In this document: one piece after another, positions 1-13,000 of the stretch | Numbering within the stretch: position 1 is the first letter of the stretch | Layout of the letters: each line of letters starts with the position of its first letter | Assembly (NCBI GenBank): GCA_015227615.1 | Contig: JAALGZ010000006.1 | Span: 1,240,001 to 1,304,000 of the forward strand | Reading direction: 5' to 3' | From: Labyrinthula sp. Ha | Lineage: Eukaryota; Sar; Bigyra; Labyrinthulida; Labyrinthulaceae | DNA length: 64,000 bases | Made by a program: the position numbers and the translations under genes | The notes under the pieces: model-generated | Told to the model about the DNA's origin: nothing | The model's database searches: none | The model's input: only the letters and a program-made list of their open reading frames with translations

Positions 1-3000
1 TTAAGAACAATTTTTTTTTTTGCCTCAAGAATATCAGTATATGTAATTGTATCAGAACTTCAAGAATAGACTTGAAAACATATCTATTGAACTTTCCTGT
101 TGTTTTGTAAGGAGTACAAAAAATGATCGAGGGCTGATCTGATGTAAATGATACCAGGCTATCTCTAATTCCATTGAATTGTTGGTTTCATAGCTTCAAA
201 CTACAGGAAGTAGCTTGTAATCCCAACCACTAATTCTTACTTAGCTTTCCCTTCTACTCTGTCATTTTAGGTATATGCACTTTTCTTATAACTGGGCATT
301 ATGTTTGCTGAAAGTTCATTATATTATTCAATTTTACCTTAAGAAGCCAGGTTTCAAGTAACAAGTTGATTAAGACTATTGAATTTGGGTTTAGTATATG
401 TAAGCTAAGTTACGAAAATGGCTTTTCATAAATATCAACTCTTTCTCCAACACTAATATGGGTATTAATTTTCTGGTATCCCATTTGGTTACATTGAACA
501 GTTACTCGTATGGCCCTTGTTCTAGCACTAGATAAAACACTACCAGAAACAACTGCAAGAAGTGTTTTGTATTAGACGGTGATTGTTTAAGTTTATATAT
601 TATCTCATACAAATAAATAATAACCTCTACTACATTAATTAAATTGTAGCTCAACGGAGTTTAAAAAAATACTAGAATCTGCCGCATGCAAGAACTAACT
701 TCTTTCATGCTAGAATGAAGGACATAACCTATAATTCTTCAGAAGCTTGAGTATAGACGGAAAGTCTTCCAGAAATCACAAATCAATGGAATCTAAGAAA
801 TAGAGAGAGTTGTTTCAAAGGTGTTAGAGTTCGAAAGACTAGGAATACCTGCTTTCACTCCTATTGTCAAACCGCTTCTCCTTTACCTTGACTTCCTATC
901 CCATGAACACTGGAAGTACTACCTATAAGCTTTAAACATGAAGGATCATTTATGAGGGACTGTATTTCTTTATAGATGGTTTGGCTTCTCTAAACTTAGC
1001 TAAGGTATCCCCAAAATTGAATTATGGGACTACTATGTCTTAATGCCTTTTCATAAACAATTAAGGCTATTGAAGGAACCTGCCAGAGCAGACAACCTAA
1101 TGATGAGCGAGACGACTTAAAATTCTAATAGCTAGTGATTTCGACCATATAAAGAAAATATTAGAAACTTGCATATGAACCATCTCATACCACTTCGACT
1201 TAGCAAAACTATAATGGAAATATGAAGAAAAACATGAATACACAGTTAGTATCTTTTACTTAAACCTGATGGGTAAAGGTTTGTATAGTGTTCAGAGCTC
1301 TAGCTACTACTTACACCTTTTGTTTCAGAAAGACATATTATATGTTGCACTGCCTTTGGATCTAGTACCAATGCTAGTCTGGTTCCAAATGATACAATGT
1401 TGCCATTAGATTTTTTGAGCAGTGCATATGAACACCTGTAGTCGTCTACAGTAAATTTCATAGTTCTAGCCGTGTATCCGTCTTAAATGCTGCATGCTCT
1501 TCATTTTGAAGACTAAGATAATACTATAGTAACAAGAATGGTAGGCTTAAAAACAGTTAGTATTCCATTAAGTAAAGACATCCAGGAGTTTAGTTGAGTT
1601 GGGAACAAAGTTAGAGTAACGGGCATTTATTATAGTACTAACCACCACTTGTAGAGCAGTGGTTTAGCATCAAATATCCAATCTAAAGGAAGCACGACTT
1701 GTTAGTTACATAATAAAACAGAAATTTAACTGAGAAAACCTTGTAACACCGCTAATGGTTTGGGTATGGCTAAAAGACTATTCCAGCCAAAGCGCTATAT
1801 AGAAGCAATAATAACCAATATCGAAGCCGTTATCCCAGCAAAAAGAAATGCCCATTTAATAGCCCTCCTTATTATAACAAATAGATGGTGGGTTTAAGCC
1901 CTGCTAGAATGAAATATATCTGAAACTTAACATCATTCCTTATGATGAGTAAGAAGAATGTTAGTATGGGGAGAGAAAAAGGCTAAAATTCTTTCTCTCT
2001 AACTAAAATTCTCTTTATTGTCTAAGATAATGACCAACAGCGGTGTTCCCGTTAATAATATAAATATTAGCAAGAAATTTTAAGACAAATAAACTACCCA
2101 CAAAGATAAATCACATCCAAGTGCCTGAGGCACTTCGTCGCATACGACAGTAACATAGAAAGCACAAAAGATTTCAGTTCACTATGGTCAAACTCTCTCA
2201 TAGTGTAGCTTTTCATATTGACTACAGGGTGATTCTATAACCTGAATATTCATGTGTGTGTAATTTTTTATTTGTTTTGCATGTTTTCAGCAGCACCTTT
2301 CCAAACGGCAATAGTACGGAGGCTCAAGAAACTTTACGTATTGCAGGCAAATTATAGAGATGTGAAAAAAGAAGTCTGACGATACTGAAAGAAGCTTCCA
2401 ATTTGATTGGATTTACATATTATAACATAAAAAGTCTTCACACTAAACCTAGAGTTACTGATTTCTTTCATGACTTTTTCTGTTCATTCTCATGCTCTTC
2501 CCTGTACTGCAATCCCGCATTCGGTGAACCCAGACGCTCAACACAGTTGCAAAGATTCAAATAAATCTATTGAAGTGCATATGAAACCTAAAAAAAGTTT
2601 CTACATGCTGCAACATAATCATAGTTTTAAGTAAGAAAGCTCCTTAGTACTGACTAGTTCTCACTTTTAGTGGTGCAGCCTCAGGCCCTCAAGAGAGTTA
2701 AAGAGAAGATTTGAGATTTTGTGCTGAGATTTGAACCAGTTTAAGGATATGGAAAGCATTTTGATTATATGTCGCGAACTTAACGAATGGGACAGTTGAA
2801 CTGCGCTTTTCAATTTAGAACTCATAGAACTTCGAGGGTTCCCAAAATTGTTAACCTTAGTGGTTTTCCTCCACAGTACAGTACTCTTTGTAATTGCTTA
2901 ATATGTTACTAGACGAGACCACTTTGGTTCAATAATACCCCATCTACCGTTTTTCCACCCAAAATTAGTGTCAGTATATTGTTACTCGTGAGTTTAAAAA

Positions 3001-3440
3001 CTGATACCCGGTCTGCACATTGGGATGTCCATGGAAAACTTGAACCTCAAGATTTAGTGTTTTTTGTTCTTTTGAAGCTTTGATTAAGGCCCACAAACGA
3101 AGAAAAGGATTATTTTCATAACACACACATAGAATATAAAGTCTTTCTTTCATCACACGAGGAGATTTCTCGTCAGCACAGAACTTTGACGTCCCTAGTT
3201 CTTCTTGGACGATCCCTGTTGCCCATAGCCACATCTCAAAAATCATAGGGAATTACATTTCCGATTTTGGATTGCGGCAAAGTTTTGTAGGATTCTTAAA
3301 AATGTTTTGATTTTCAAAAAACCCTCTTTCAATAATTACTTAAACGAAACCAATACGCATTACTGTAAATGCAATTCAAAATCCTCGGTTAGCTGAGTGG
3401 CCATATGGCCCAGTTCTAATTAAGCTGTTGAAAACTATAT
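1..3440. other. AT-rich stretch with no convincing gene
   Basis: I see no open frame with a recognisable family and no tRNA or rRNA. The only ATG-started frame of note is 91 codons on the minus strand (2971-3246). It begins MIFEMWLWATG, has no known family or repeat pattern, and faces away from the gene at 3441. It could be a small gene or chance. The bases just before 3441 hold a short D-arm-like string (about 3384-3412), but no complete tRNA cloverleaf follows. Confidence 0.5.
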
Positions 3441-4208
3441 ATGAAGAATAGCTGTGAAGAAACAAAGCCTAAGCGCAAAGTACTTGTATATGGAGATGAT
3501 ATATCCTGGGGATTTTCCATAAATAAAGTAAAAGACAAAAAATATCAGTGGTCGAATTATTTAAGAAAGAGCCTACAGAAGGAAAACGTTGAGGTTGTTG
3601 AAAACTGTTTACCAGGAAGAACGTCATCGGTCTTTGACGAATATGCTGAATGCCTGTTTTTCAATAGAGTGAAAAGAGATAAGGATATTACAGATAAAAA
3701 TCTGTTGGTTTCACCTTGCTTGTTCAATGGAAGAAAAACTTTTGAAAGTTTGTTTTTACGTGAGAAACCGGATGTCTTGGTACTCTTTGTGGGAATAAAT
3801 GATTTAAAGAAACATAACAGAAAAAAGACTCTAAAGAGAATGTTATTAAGCAAGAATAATGTATCTGTTGTTGATTTTTGTATGGAACTTGTGAAGAATA
3901 TTTTTAGTATTGCAAAGTATGGACAAAATTTGCATAAAAAACTTGGAAATGACAAAGCGTTAGAAGTCATAGTAATTTCTCCTGGACGAGTTTTTGTTGA
4001 TGAACAAATGAAAATTTATGGGTTTGATAAAATATCAGAAAAAATATCTTCAATTTTACCTATTTTGTTTGAGAAACTAGGCAAGGAATATAAAATAGTC
4101 CATCCACAAAGTATTTCAAAAGAAAACATTTTTAAACCTTCAAAACAAGTTTCAAAGGATATTTCATATTTAGTTCTTCTGGAAATGCAAAAAATATTTA
4201 AGCGCTAA
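3441..4208 (+). CDS. SGNH/GDSL-hydrolase-fold protein, probably catalytically altered
   Basis: This 255-aa single-exon gene looks like the arylesterase branch of the SGNH (GDSL) hydrolases. Seen: block I reads VLVYGDDISWGF (residues 14-25), the block II glycine lies in LPGRTSS, and block III reads VGINDLK after a PDVLVLF strand. The spacing matches family members that normally begin ILxFGDSxTWG. The odd point is block I: the nucleophile serine of G-D-S is aspartate (D20). At the C-terminus, where the family has D-x-x-H-P-S, this protein appears to read N229-I-F-K232-P-S. So at least the serine, and probably the Asp/His pair, are not conserved. I infer the fold is kept but classic esterase chemistry is lost or changed. 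No signal peptide is seen, so it is likely cytosolic. Its last 11 bases overlap the end of the convergent TRAPPC4 gene. Confidence 0.8.
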   Translation: MKNSCEETKPKRKVLVYGDDISWGFSINKVKDKKYQWSNYLRKSLQKENVEVVENCLPGRTSSVFDEYAECLFFNRVKRDKDITDKNLLVSPCLFNGRKTFESLFLREKPDVLVLFVGINDLKKHNRKKTLKRMLLSKNNVSVVDFCMELVKNIFSIAKYGQNLHKKLGNDKALEVIVISPGRVFVDEQMKIYGFDKISEKISSILPILFEKLGKEYKIVHPQSISKENIFKPSKQVSKDISYLVLLEMQKIFKR

Positions 4209-4633
4209 ACTGTTTTGAAAGAAGATCAACTTTTTCTTCAAACTTTTGACAACGGACAACTTGATCGAGTTGATAGAACGGGTTCTTTAAGACATAGTCA
4301 GAAAAGGTTAGATAAACCCTTTGAATGAAGCGAGAAAGAACAGATTGTGAATAATTTTTTGACGCACTTAGGAATATCAAAAGACCTAGAGGTTAGAATA
4401 AGAAAAAAGCTACCAGTGAGTGACTTAAACGAGCAAATGGAAACAGTATTTGTTTGAATATGCTCAATTCCGGCTTTGTTATTTGGAAATAGTTGCTGAG
4501 ATATTTCATAAAGTGAGTGAAATGTTGATCCTATTCTTAAGAATTCATTTGAAGTCAAATGTATTGCGTTAGAAAATGTTTTTGAAAAGATAACCCCGCC
4601 GTCCTTATTTACAATACATAAAGCAAACAACAT
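4198..4633 (-). CDS. TRAPPC4: TRAPP complex subunit 4 (Trs23/synbindin)
   Basis: Two exons on the minus strand, 4633-4414 and 4385-4198, give 135 aa. The intron at 4386-4413 is only 28 nt, starts GTAGC, ends CTCTAG and carries a TTCTAAC branch-like string. Seen: an N-terminal longin-type strand LFALCIVNKDGGVIF, then LRIGSTFHSLYEIS, then GIEHIQTNTVSICSFKSLTG at the splice, then SDYVLKNPFYQLDQVVRC. These are the family hallmarks (GSTFHSL, GIE, F-x-x-LTG, LKNPFY). The length fits the short plant and protist form that lacks the PDZ-like insert of animals. Known role: a core subunit of the TRAPP complexes, Rab1/Ypt1 exchange factors that tether vesicles at the Golgi. Splicing is required: the upstream frame runs into stops just past the splice site. 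The coding ends of this gene and the plus-strand SGNH gene overlap by 11 bp. Confidence 0.9.
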
Positions 4634-7129
4634 TTCTCTACATTTGATTGGCCAATGGACACTTTTAATTGGCTCAATATATTTTGGGCAATTGAAATAA
4701 CGTTGACACGAAGTTGAAAGAATACAAGAAAAATATCCTTGCTAGATGGTACTGTTTTGATGGATGAATGAAGAAAGATGGATTTTATTCTCGCCTTTAA
4801 GATAGATGGTATATAATAAAATATATCAGAAGCAAAATATTTTGTCGGAGACATTGCAGCACATAAAGAGTTTTTGCACTGCATTGAGTTTTCTACGGAG
4901 AGAAGTGAGAAATATAGTAGAGGCTGTACGACTCGGCATACTTCGTAGGATGTTATATAATGAAAAGTAAAAAAAATATTACTTTTTTTTGCTTGCAAGC
5001 TCTTCTGGTGTTTTTTGCGTTGCGGTCTCTTGTTTTCCTTAGGGTTGTCGGACTTTTGAGTCAATGTAATCAACATATAATTAGATTGTTCTGCAAATAT
5101 TCAAGACCCCTGAAACGAAAATCAACTATATATATACTGATGTTTTTCTATGCGAAGATTGAATAGTTCAAATGTTTTCTCTTCAGCTCTTGTTTGAACC
5201 TTGACGCTTTATTTCAAGAAATGTACTATAGTTTCCCAGAACATGGAGGCTGATTAAAATCTTTAGTTCGTAGAATGTAGGAAGAAAAGTTTAAGTGAAA
5301 GCATTCATATGAACTTGTATTGTTTAAACTGTTTTGTCTGAAAGATCGTGAGGTTCGACTCTAACGGACGATGTCTCAACTTGAACATTCTTAGTTATAG
5401 CTCTTATGCTGTCTTCTTTCTATTTACACAAGAAATAGTGTGCACAATAAATGTTTATTGATGAATACCGCATATCGAATCTTTGTTGCATGTTTTGAAA
5501 AACTCTGATCAAGTTTGTTCGGTATTGGTACCATCATAAGACACGGTAGCCACTTATAATAATCATGTCTAGAAACGTGTGTTTGAACTAGAACAGCAAC
5601 TTAAGACCTTTCAAACTTCGAGCAGTGCTTTTCTTAGGAAACAATAACAGTACTGGGCTGCCGGAAACTTAGAACAGAAGCCTTAATAATGAACGCACTT
5701 GCTTGGGAATTAATATGCTGCTCTGTTAATGCTTTAAGAATTTTCCGTTAGCCTTTAGTCTAAGGAAAAGCAGACTAAAATATAACAAATAACGCGCTAA
5801 TGTAAATATTAGAAGCTTCCTCTGCCTCGTGCGAATCAATAATGTTAATAAGCTGATCTATAGCTACAAAAGTCTATGTGACTATGAATTAAGTCTAGTG
5901 TCGCTTTTCGATTTGGTCTTTCTGAGAAAGATATCCTACTATTAATGTAACGAAAATAGTCAACGTTGGAGCTCCTGTATAATATGTCTTATAAGACTAC
6001 TTTGCTCTTTTCTAAAATCTGAGCGAGTGAGATGCTTTTCTTGGGGTGAATTCAAACTTGTTGGTTGCAGTAAGCTCTTTGGCTAAGAGTGCGAAAACTA
6101 TCTAGAGAATCTAGTACTTGAATTAACTATAAGGTGTAAAAATCTCTCTAAAATGTAACTCTTTTATTCCTATTGTCGCTTTAAACTTGCTTTTGCTAAT
6201 AATGTGACTTTTTTCAACGTGGACGGGTTAATGAAAATCTGTGCTACTTTTTTCTCGCTACAATCATCAATAATTCATTGCGCTGGAAAATCTGTGGAAG
6301 CTCCGCATTACGAGCCTACTATCAAATGGACAATGTAACTATATTTCTATTTCAACTGAAATCGAGTTTTAAAAGAGTTTCGAAGATGCCCATGAATGTG
6401 AAAACGTATAATTGAGCAAGAATCATATTGCTCTTTAGGCCTAGACATCTAAGCTGCTGGCTGTGTTCTCAGTGCACCACACTTAGGCCGATAATTTAAC
6501 TTCTGGAAGAAATGCAACCAGTGAAACCAAGCTAAAATAATCCAGAATTTGTAAGGTAAGCGAATGATTTTGTTTTAAGAGGTAGTATTGCTTCCCAAAT
6601 ATGCCAATGTAACTACTATAGTTAAAATTACCTGTCCTTCTGCATAAACAAACTAACTAATGCTACAAATTTTCTTGAAACCTACAAATGATGGCTCTAG
6701 TGGAATCAATGGGTCATACACACCAGAAACTGATAAATAGAAAAAGCTAAATGTGCGTACATATAGTACATTTCTTGCTCAAGATGAATGATGGGCCCTA
6801 CACAGACTTTGCTTTTGTAGACATTAATCCACAAAATAACGTTAACTAGAATAAATGTGCTCGTGTAGTCCTGGGCAAAAAGTGCAGTTTCAACATTCAA
6901 CGAGATGACACCACTTTAGTTGAAGTAAAATTAAGGGCCTATTTTCCCGATGTTAGCACAGTGATGAGAAATAAGTAAAAGTGTTTGCTTTACGAGAGGA
7001 AGCAATTTCAACCAAATGCGTAACAAGCCTGTCACTTTCCTTTATTTCCTATTGGAAGTTAAAAAAAGCTAGAGCCTGATCCATACCAACAGCATATACT
7101 ACTTAGTGCGAGTAGGCAACGAACTTGAC

Positions 7130-7565
7130 TTATTGATAATTTATCAAAAAAAACTTGCTCCTATTTTTCTTATTAATTGATTCAGATGATTCCTCAAACA
7201 TTTTGATTGATTATTGATACTGAATTGTTTACCAATAATAAATTGGGCCTGGCGACGCTAGGCCGAATGATCAGAAAGCTCTTATTTCATTTTTGCACCA
7301 TTTGAAATTCTTTCAAATACGGGGTAAGTTGCCTTATTGCAATCTATTACCGGATAATTACCGGGTCACATGAGCTTTTCAATGGAGCTTCACACGTTGC
7401 ATAACTGAAATGTGTGTTCTTGGGCCGTTTGGGCCAGGGCGGTGTGGCCCATTCATATATTGACATTCAATTGATTTTCAGAATAAAATAATAACCTTTT
7501 GATGAAACTGAAAAGCCCAATTCGCTTATTGATAATTAAAATCAAAACAATTATCAAATAATTAT
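7130..7565 (+). repeat. AT-rich inverted-repeat element, copy A (MITE-like)
   Basis: Outer arms are rich in TTATTGATAAT and ATCAATT strings. An inner block reads AATAATAAATTGGGC (ending at 7248), a core follows (TTATTTCATTTTTGCACC from 7282), and on the far side come GGCCC-rich and then ATCAATT-type arms. The core and both arms match the reverse complement of the element near 46 kb, in the same order. It has no coding capacity, so it looks like a non-autonomous DNA element. Exact ends and a target duplication could not be fixed by eye. Confidence 0.6.
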
Positions 7566-9734
7566 TTAGGATTTTCATGAAAACTGATGCCTAGTGTTGA
7601 GTGCGGGACTTTTGTACTGACTGCCCCAAAACTTTTAAGTTTTTCAAACTCAACTGTTATGCTTACTTGTGCCATAGGATATGTGATGTATAGTCTGTTC
7701 CACTTATGTCAATAAAGTAGTATGGTATAGACCACTAGATTTTGTTTTGTTCTCTAGAATCTTATGCCGCCATAATTTAATCATCCAATGTTTAAGGATA
7801 TGCAAGAAATTCTCTAGAGGCATGGGCTTAAACCTTTACTCGATGCAGCGTATGTTTCCATAGGTAACTCTGTATACCACATTCACGAAGGTGACAAAAA
7901 AGTTGCTATAACGCAAGCGTTTTACAAATCAAAATCCTAAAGACGATGTTTTTTCTCTCCTAATTTGAGCATTGAGGTGTAGCAATAAAATATAGCTCAA
8001 TTATTATTAACAAGTATTTCTTGCTTTTATAGTTTTTCCTTTTCAGGACACTTCTAAGATGCTATTCCAGTTTCCTCGAAACATCAATGAGGAGCTCTAG
8101 GTGTCTTCACTATTTTTCCTTGACGCTATACGACCTGAAAGGTGTTTTGTTTTTTGTCATATAAATGCTCCAAAACTAATGCAATTGCCCATGAGCAGCT
8201 ACAAAGTTGAGGACCCCATCCGTGCTCATCCAGGGCAGGGAAAATATACTACTCTATTCGAATGTTGATTATGAGGTTTCTTGGTCTTGATAAGGAGTAG
8301 CTGCAACTAGAATATTGTTGTGGCATTGTAAGTGCACCAAATTGTGCAATGGTAAAATCAGATTTGAAAGTAATAGCAATCTAGGTACGACTTAGACAGA
8401 ACTGACATTGCCATATACCCAATACCCCAAACCTAATTCATGATAGTATGAATATGCATTTGCAGCAACATAAAAATACACACGTTTTCAACGTGCGTGC
8501 GAGCTCCTCAAAATTCATTTTCTGTCTAGATATGCTGAGACATCAGTCCTGAATTCTAATTCAGTATTAAAGACTTATAAACTGTAAACACTGGAGAATT
8601 CTCGCTGCGTTGTGAACTGGAACCTCATGCAGGAAAGAAACAAGTTACGGTATCTAACGTTGGGACTTGGGAGCTTTCATGAAAGTAAAAAATCATAAAC
8701 AGCTGAGAGCCAAGATTTGGCCAGTTCTGTAGTAGCTCCTATTTTAGTATATACTACCAACTAAAATACATTCCGCATAACACTTTTTTATTGGTGGGGT
8801 GAATGAGCCTGAATTCCTTCAGCACTTCTCGTGGATAGCTTTCATCTGCTTAGCAAATTGAGCCATCTTAGCAAGTACTTCGTGGAAATGGTGCTGGCTA
8901 AGTTCACTAGATTTGCTCAGTTTGAGGCCAAGGAATAATTAATAATGTCAATTGGAATCTAAGCCTACGGTGGACTCCATCATCTAGCATTCATTATATT
9001 TTAGTTTTTTGTTGATGATAAAAGTTTCTCTTTTCAAACTCTCTTTGTTTAGACGTTTCTTACTTAAGTTTACACTAGTAACTGCTCTCTTGACAATTGA
9101 GTGAATGTTTTAAGGTAAAATATTGGTTGAACTAAGCACTATAGTTTCTTAACTTTTTTTTATATATTTCGAACACCTTTTCATCATTTAGTAAGACAAT
9201 AATTCTCGAAAGATAGAACTCAGATGGTTTTATACATCTGCTACCTGTTGGAAACTCTTTGTTTAGTTCTTTTGGGTTGCTTTCTTTGGATATTAAAGCC
9301 ATATGCTAATCTTACAACAGTTTCCAGGGAGTAACGCTCTGCACAACCCCTATGCATTAAGACTGCAACTACTTTAAAAATATCTTTGCTCTAGTAGCGT
9401 ATATATGCTTACTAAATAGTATTTTAACATTATCATCTATATATAAACACAAAGCTTTCAAAAAACACTTTTTATTCTTCTTGAGAAGATTTTAACTGCT
9501 TACGTTTTGACGAGAGAAAGACTTCTTTATTTTAGGAATATTTTAACCTTTGGGGTTTGATATATGCTTAAATAGCTACAAAGACCAAATTTCGGACTTC
9601 AACGCACCATGGAATAAATTGGTATTCTCTACAATGACGATGATATTCTCCGCACTAAACCGATAGTTGTTTCTTGATATCATTATCACATTACTGTACT
9701 GTCAAATTTTTTGGGAGAAGTATCATTTTATATG

Positions 9735-9965
9735 AGATTATATCAATACTATTCTTCTCGAATCTCGATATAGTTTATTCCTAAATTCCATATATATTTT
9801 TCTATATCGATATAACATTTCTTGATAACACATCGAGATGGTTGTTCTTTCTTATGATACTGATACTAGAATCACATGTTATCGATTCAAATTCACTGTC
9901 TCGATAACGTAATGAAATTCGTATGGAACCAGTAGGAGCCCAAAGAATATACACGATATCGAATA
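9735..9965. promoter_or_regulatory. Cluster of TCGATA motifs upstream of the ABCA gene
   Basis: Five close relatives of TATCGATA lie within about 200 bp: TCGATA at 9765, ATATCGATAT at 9804, TATCGATT at 9880, TCGATAACG at 9901 and GATATCGA at 9955. The cluster ends about 135 bp before the ABCA start codon. The palindromic core and spacing suggest a binding-site array. A decayed repeat is the alternative. Confidence 0.3.
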
Positions 9966-10097
9966 TACCGAACTGCAGCAAAAAAACAGAAAACCAAAAC
10001 AGAAAGGACCAAAATTATCCGTTATAATTTAAAGAAAAGTATCGAAAACAAGGAGAAAACTTTAGTACAGGGATATAATTTAGATCTAAACAAATAG

Positions 10098-13000
10098 ATG
10101 GCAGAAGATGCTAGCACGATAGTAGTAAAATCGCTAAACGAAGATCTTGGAGCTGAAGGTTCAAGAAGAGAACCAGATACTCCGAAAGGTTTACAGAGAG
10201 TTGCTTCTCTGGGGAAGAGTCTGAAGAATATACTTCCATATGAGAGAATCCAATCAGTAAAAAGTAAGGTCTTTTCTAAGGTGAACTCTGCAGATGTTGT
10301 TGTTGAGGAGGACCAGCCTACGAGAGGTAGCTCTGGGGTCTTGACTGGGTTAATGTGGAAAAATTGGTTAATCAAAAAAAAAAGATGGAAAACTTCCTTA
10401 TTAGAAGTTCTCGTACCTCTGTTTTTTGTCATTCTATTGGCCTCGCTGAAAACATTGACAGTCCTTACTTTGGTTGACACGGGCTGGAGTACAGATGAAG
10501 CCCAATATTGTCCTTATACTGACAAATCTGCTACAAGCATTTTAGCACCAGTTTCATGCAATCTTCCATTTAATGCATTCTACCGAACAGCTGGTTCTTT
10601 TCAGCAAATAGAATCTTTCATTTCGAGAGAAAATCGGTCTCTCTTCCTCACTTATGATTCTGAGAATGAACGGGAAACAGTGTTTGATTTTATAAGCTGG
10701 GCGACGGAAATTGGAACTGCAGAATCTGGACCTATTTCAGGATTTGTTAATATGACCACTATTTATGAGGATGGATCATCTGATGCTTTAATTGCATATG
10801 CAAAGTCTGCAGATTATGGGAAGCCGTTTACGAAAGAAGCTCCTGAAATCGTTGTAGGTTTATCGTTCAATACTATGGACTTTGAAAATGCGAACTTTGA
10901 TTATACGCTGAGGATAAACAGTAGTTTTGCGCATAACGGCATCAAAGTAACAGATGCAGATAACCCAGCTACCGAACCACTGGAGAGAAGCATTGACTAC
11001 GATGATGGAAGCCCAAATGTCGAGTATCTCCAAAGCGGGTTTGTTGCGATGCAAGTGTTCGTGGATTCTTACATCATACACAGATCAAATGAGTTTTTTA
11101 ATTTTACAAACGAAGAAGATTTTGAAAATGAAGAAGAGTTCAGACGTGCGAGGGAGCTGTTTGAGCCTGCAAACGTGGCGTCTATTGCATTTCCAGTTTT
11201 TGAGTATACGCAAGATATATTTTTCGTTGTAATTGCGGAGCTATTTCCACTTATTTTTGTGATCACCTACTTGTCACCGGCATCTCAAATCGTGGCAGTT
11301 ATTGTCTTAGAAAAAGAGGTTAGGGCAAGGGAGATGCTAAGATTAATGGGAGTTCCTGATTATATGGTTATACTGAGTTGGTATTTAACCTACGCTATCT
11401 ACTTCTTTCTGATAGGTGTGCTCATTGCTGGTTTGGGAGCAAGTGTCTTCCCTGAAACAACTGCTGCTGCAGGAGGATTTAGCTGGGTTCTTGTTTGCAT
11501 TTTCTTTCTGTTTGGGATGGCTACTACTGCCTTTGCTTTTGTTGTATCAACCTTTTTTCAGACTGCTTTTAATGGAATTGTGGCCTGTCTAATGGTTTTT
11601 CTGATGCTGTTTTTTACCTTTTATTCTTTTGATGGTACTTCTGGTGAAACTTCTGGTCCGCCCCCTTTTGGCGCTTTTTTGATTCCTCAAGTGACCTTTG
11701 GGTTTATCATGAAAACCTTAACTGCATTTGAAGGCTCTGCAATTGGGCTCAGCTGGGAGCTGACTGGTTTCGTAATTGATGGGTTTTCAGTACTAGATGG
11801 TTTTTGGTATCTTACTCTTGATTTCCTTTACCTAACTGCCCTTGGATTTTATTTTAACGCTGTTATTCCAGGAGAATTTGGGACGCCTCTTCCCTTTTAT
11901 TTCCCTCTGCAAAGGTCTTTTTATCGTAAAATATATGATGACTATATGTTGCGCAGGGAGGCGCGAAAAGCTAACTTCGATGCCAAGAAGTTGCACACTA
12001 CCGGGATTGCTTTAGACACTAAATTTGCCAATTTAGAAGTCCTGAGTGGCGAAACCGTAGAAGAGGTTACATATAATATGAAGCAACAGGTCAAGAATAA
12101 GGTAGGGATTCAAATTAGAGGTCTTACGAAGCGGTTTCAGACACCAGATGGGATCAAAACTGCTGTAGACAATTTTAGTTTAGATGTTTTTGAGGGCCAA
12201 ATTTTGGTGTTGCTAGGTCATAACGGCGCAGGTATTTTTTGATTTGTTTTTAATATTTCGATAGGAAAGACGACGTTACTAAGTATTTTGTCAGGTTCTC
12301 TAACTCCATCGGAGGGGGACGCCCTGATTTATGGGAAACTGATAACCCAGGATATAACTGCTATACGTAACCAGCTTGGATTCTGCCCACAGAAGGATGT
12401 TTTGTATCCGTCTTTGACCGTTAATGAACATCTTCGTTTCTATGGAAAACTGAAGGGACTTTCTGGAAGTGCTCTAGATGAAGCAGTCAAAACGTCTGTG
12501 GAAAATGTTGGCCTTACTGAAAAAGTACACGTCCGTTCGAAAAGCCTTTCTGGAGGAATGAAACGAAAGCTATCTCTTGCAATTAGTTTGTTAGGGGATT
12601 CCAAGGTAATTTTTGTTGACGAACCAACTTCTGGAGTTGATACATTTTCAAGAAGATCTATTTGGCAGTCAATTCAAAATTGTAGGGAAGGTAGGGTTAT
12701 AATTTTAACCACACACTTTATGGACGAAGCAGATATTCTATCCGATAGACTTGCTATCATGGCAGAAGGCAAGCTTCAATGCTGCGGAAGTAGTATGTTT
12801 CTAAAGCAACTGTATGGTGCCGGATATCAGTTGACTTGTGTTCGGGTGTCTTCTAATGAAATCGCGAAAGAAGTACAGGATACAACCGAAATAGTTTTAG
12901 ACACAATTCCAGGTGCGTCTGTTGTCTCCGATATTGGAACTGAACTTAGCTTTTACCTTCCTTTGAAGGAAACAAAACTATTCTCTAAATTATTCAAGGA

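Larger units (their letters stand above)
4634..10097. other. 5.4-kb gene desert
   Basis: No supported gene. Frames at 4609-5076 (-) and 4960-5166 (+) lie just upstream of TRAPPC4 but lack recognisable domains. The stretch holds one copy of the AT-rich inverted-repeat element (about 7130-7565) and, in its last 250 bp, a cluster of TCGATA-type motifs before the ABCA start. I found no tRNA; a GGTTCGA string near 5352 has no matching T-stem or A-box. Confidence 0.5.

Noticed and set aside
3384-3412. tRNA-like D-arm string before the SGNH gene
   Set aside because: Only the D-arm resemblance is present; no anticodon or T-arm follows.
4609-5166. Open frames of 155 codons (-) and 68 codons (+) upstream of TRAPPC4
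   Set aside because: No recognisable domain, frames overlap each other on opposite strands, and composition is that of the surrounding AT-rich DNA.
5345-5375. Possible tRNA signal (GGTTCGACTC)
   Set aside because: The flanking bases do not form a T-stem and no A-box or acceptor stem is present upstream.
10022-10480. 152-codon minus-strand frame over the start of the ABCA gene
   Set aside because: Shadow of the plus-strand coding frame, with no domain of its own.
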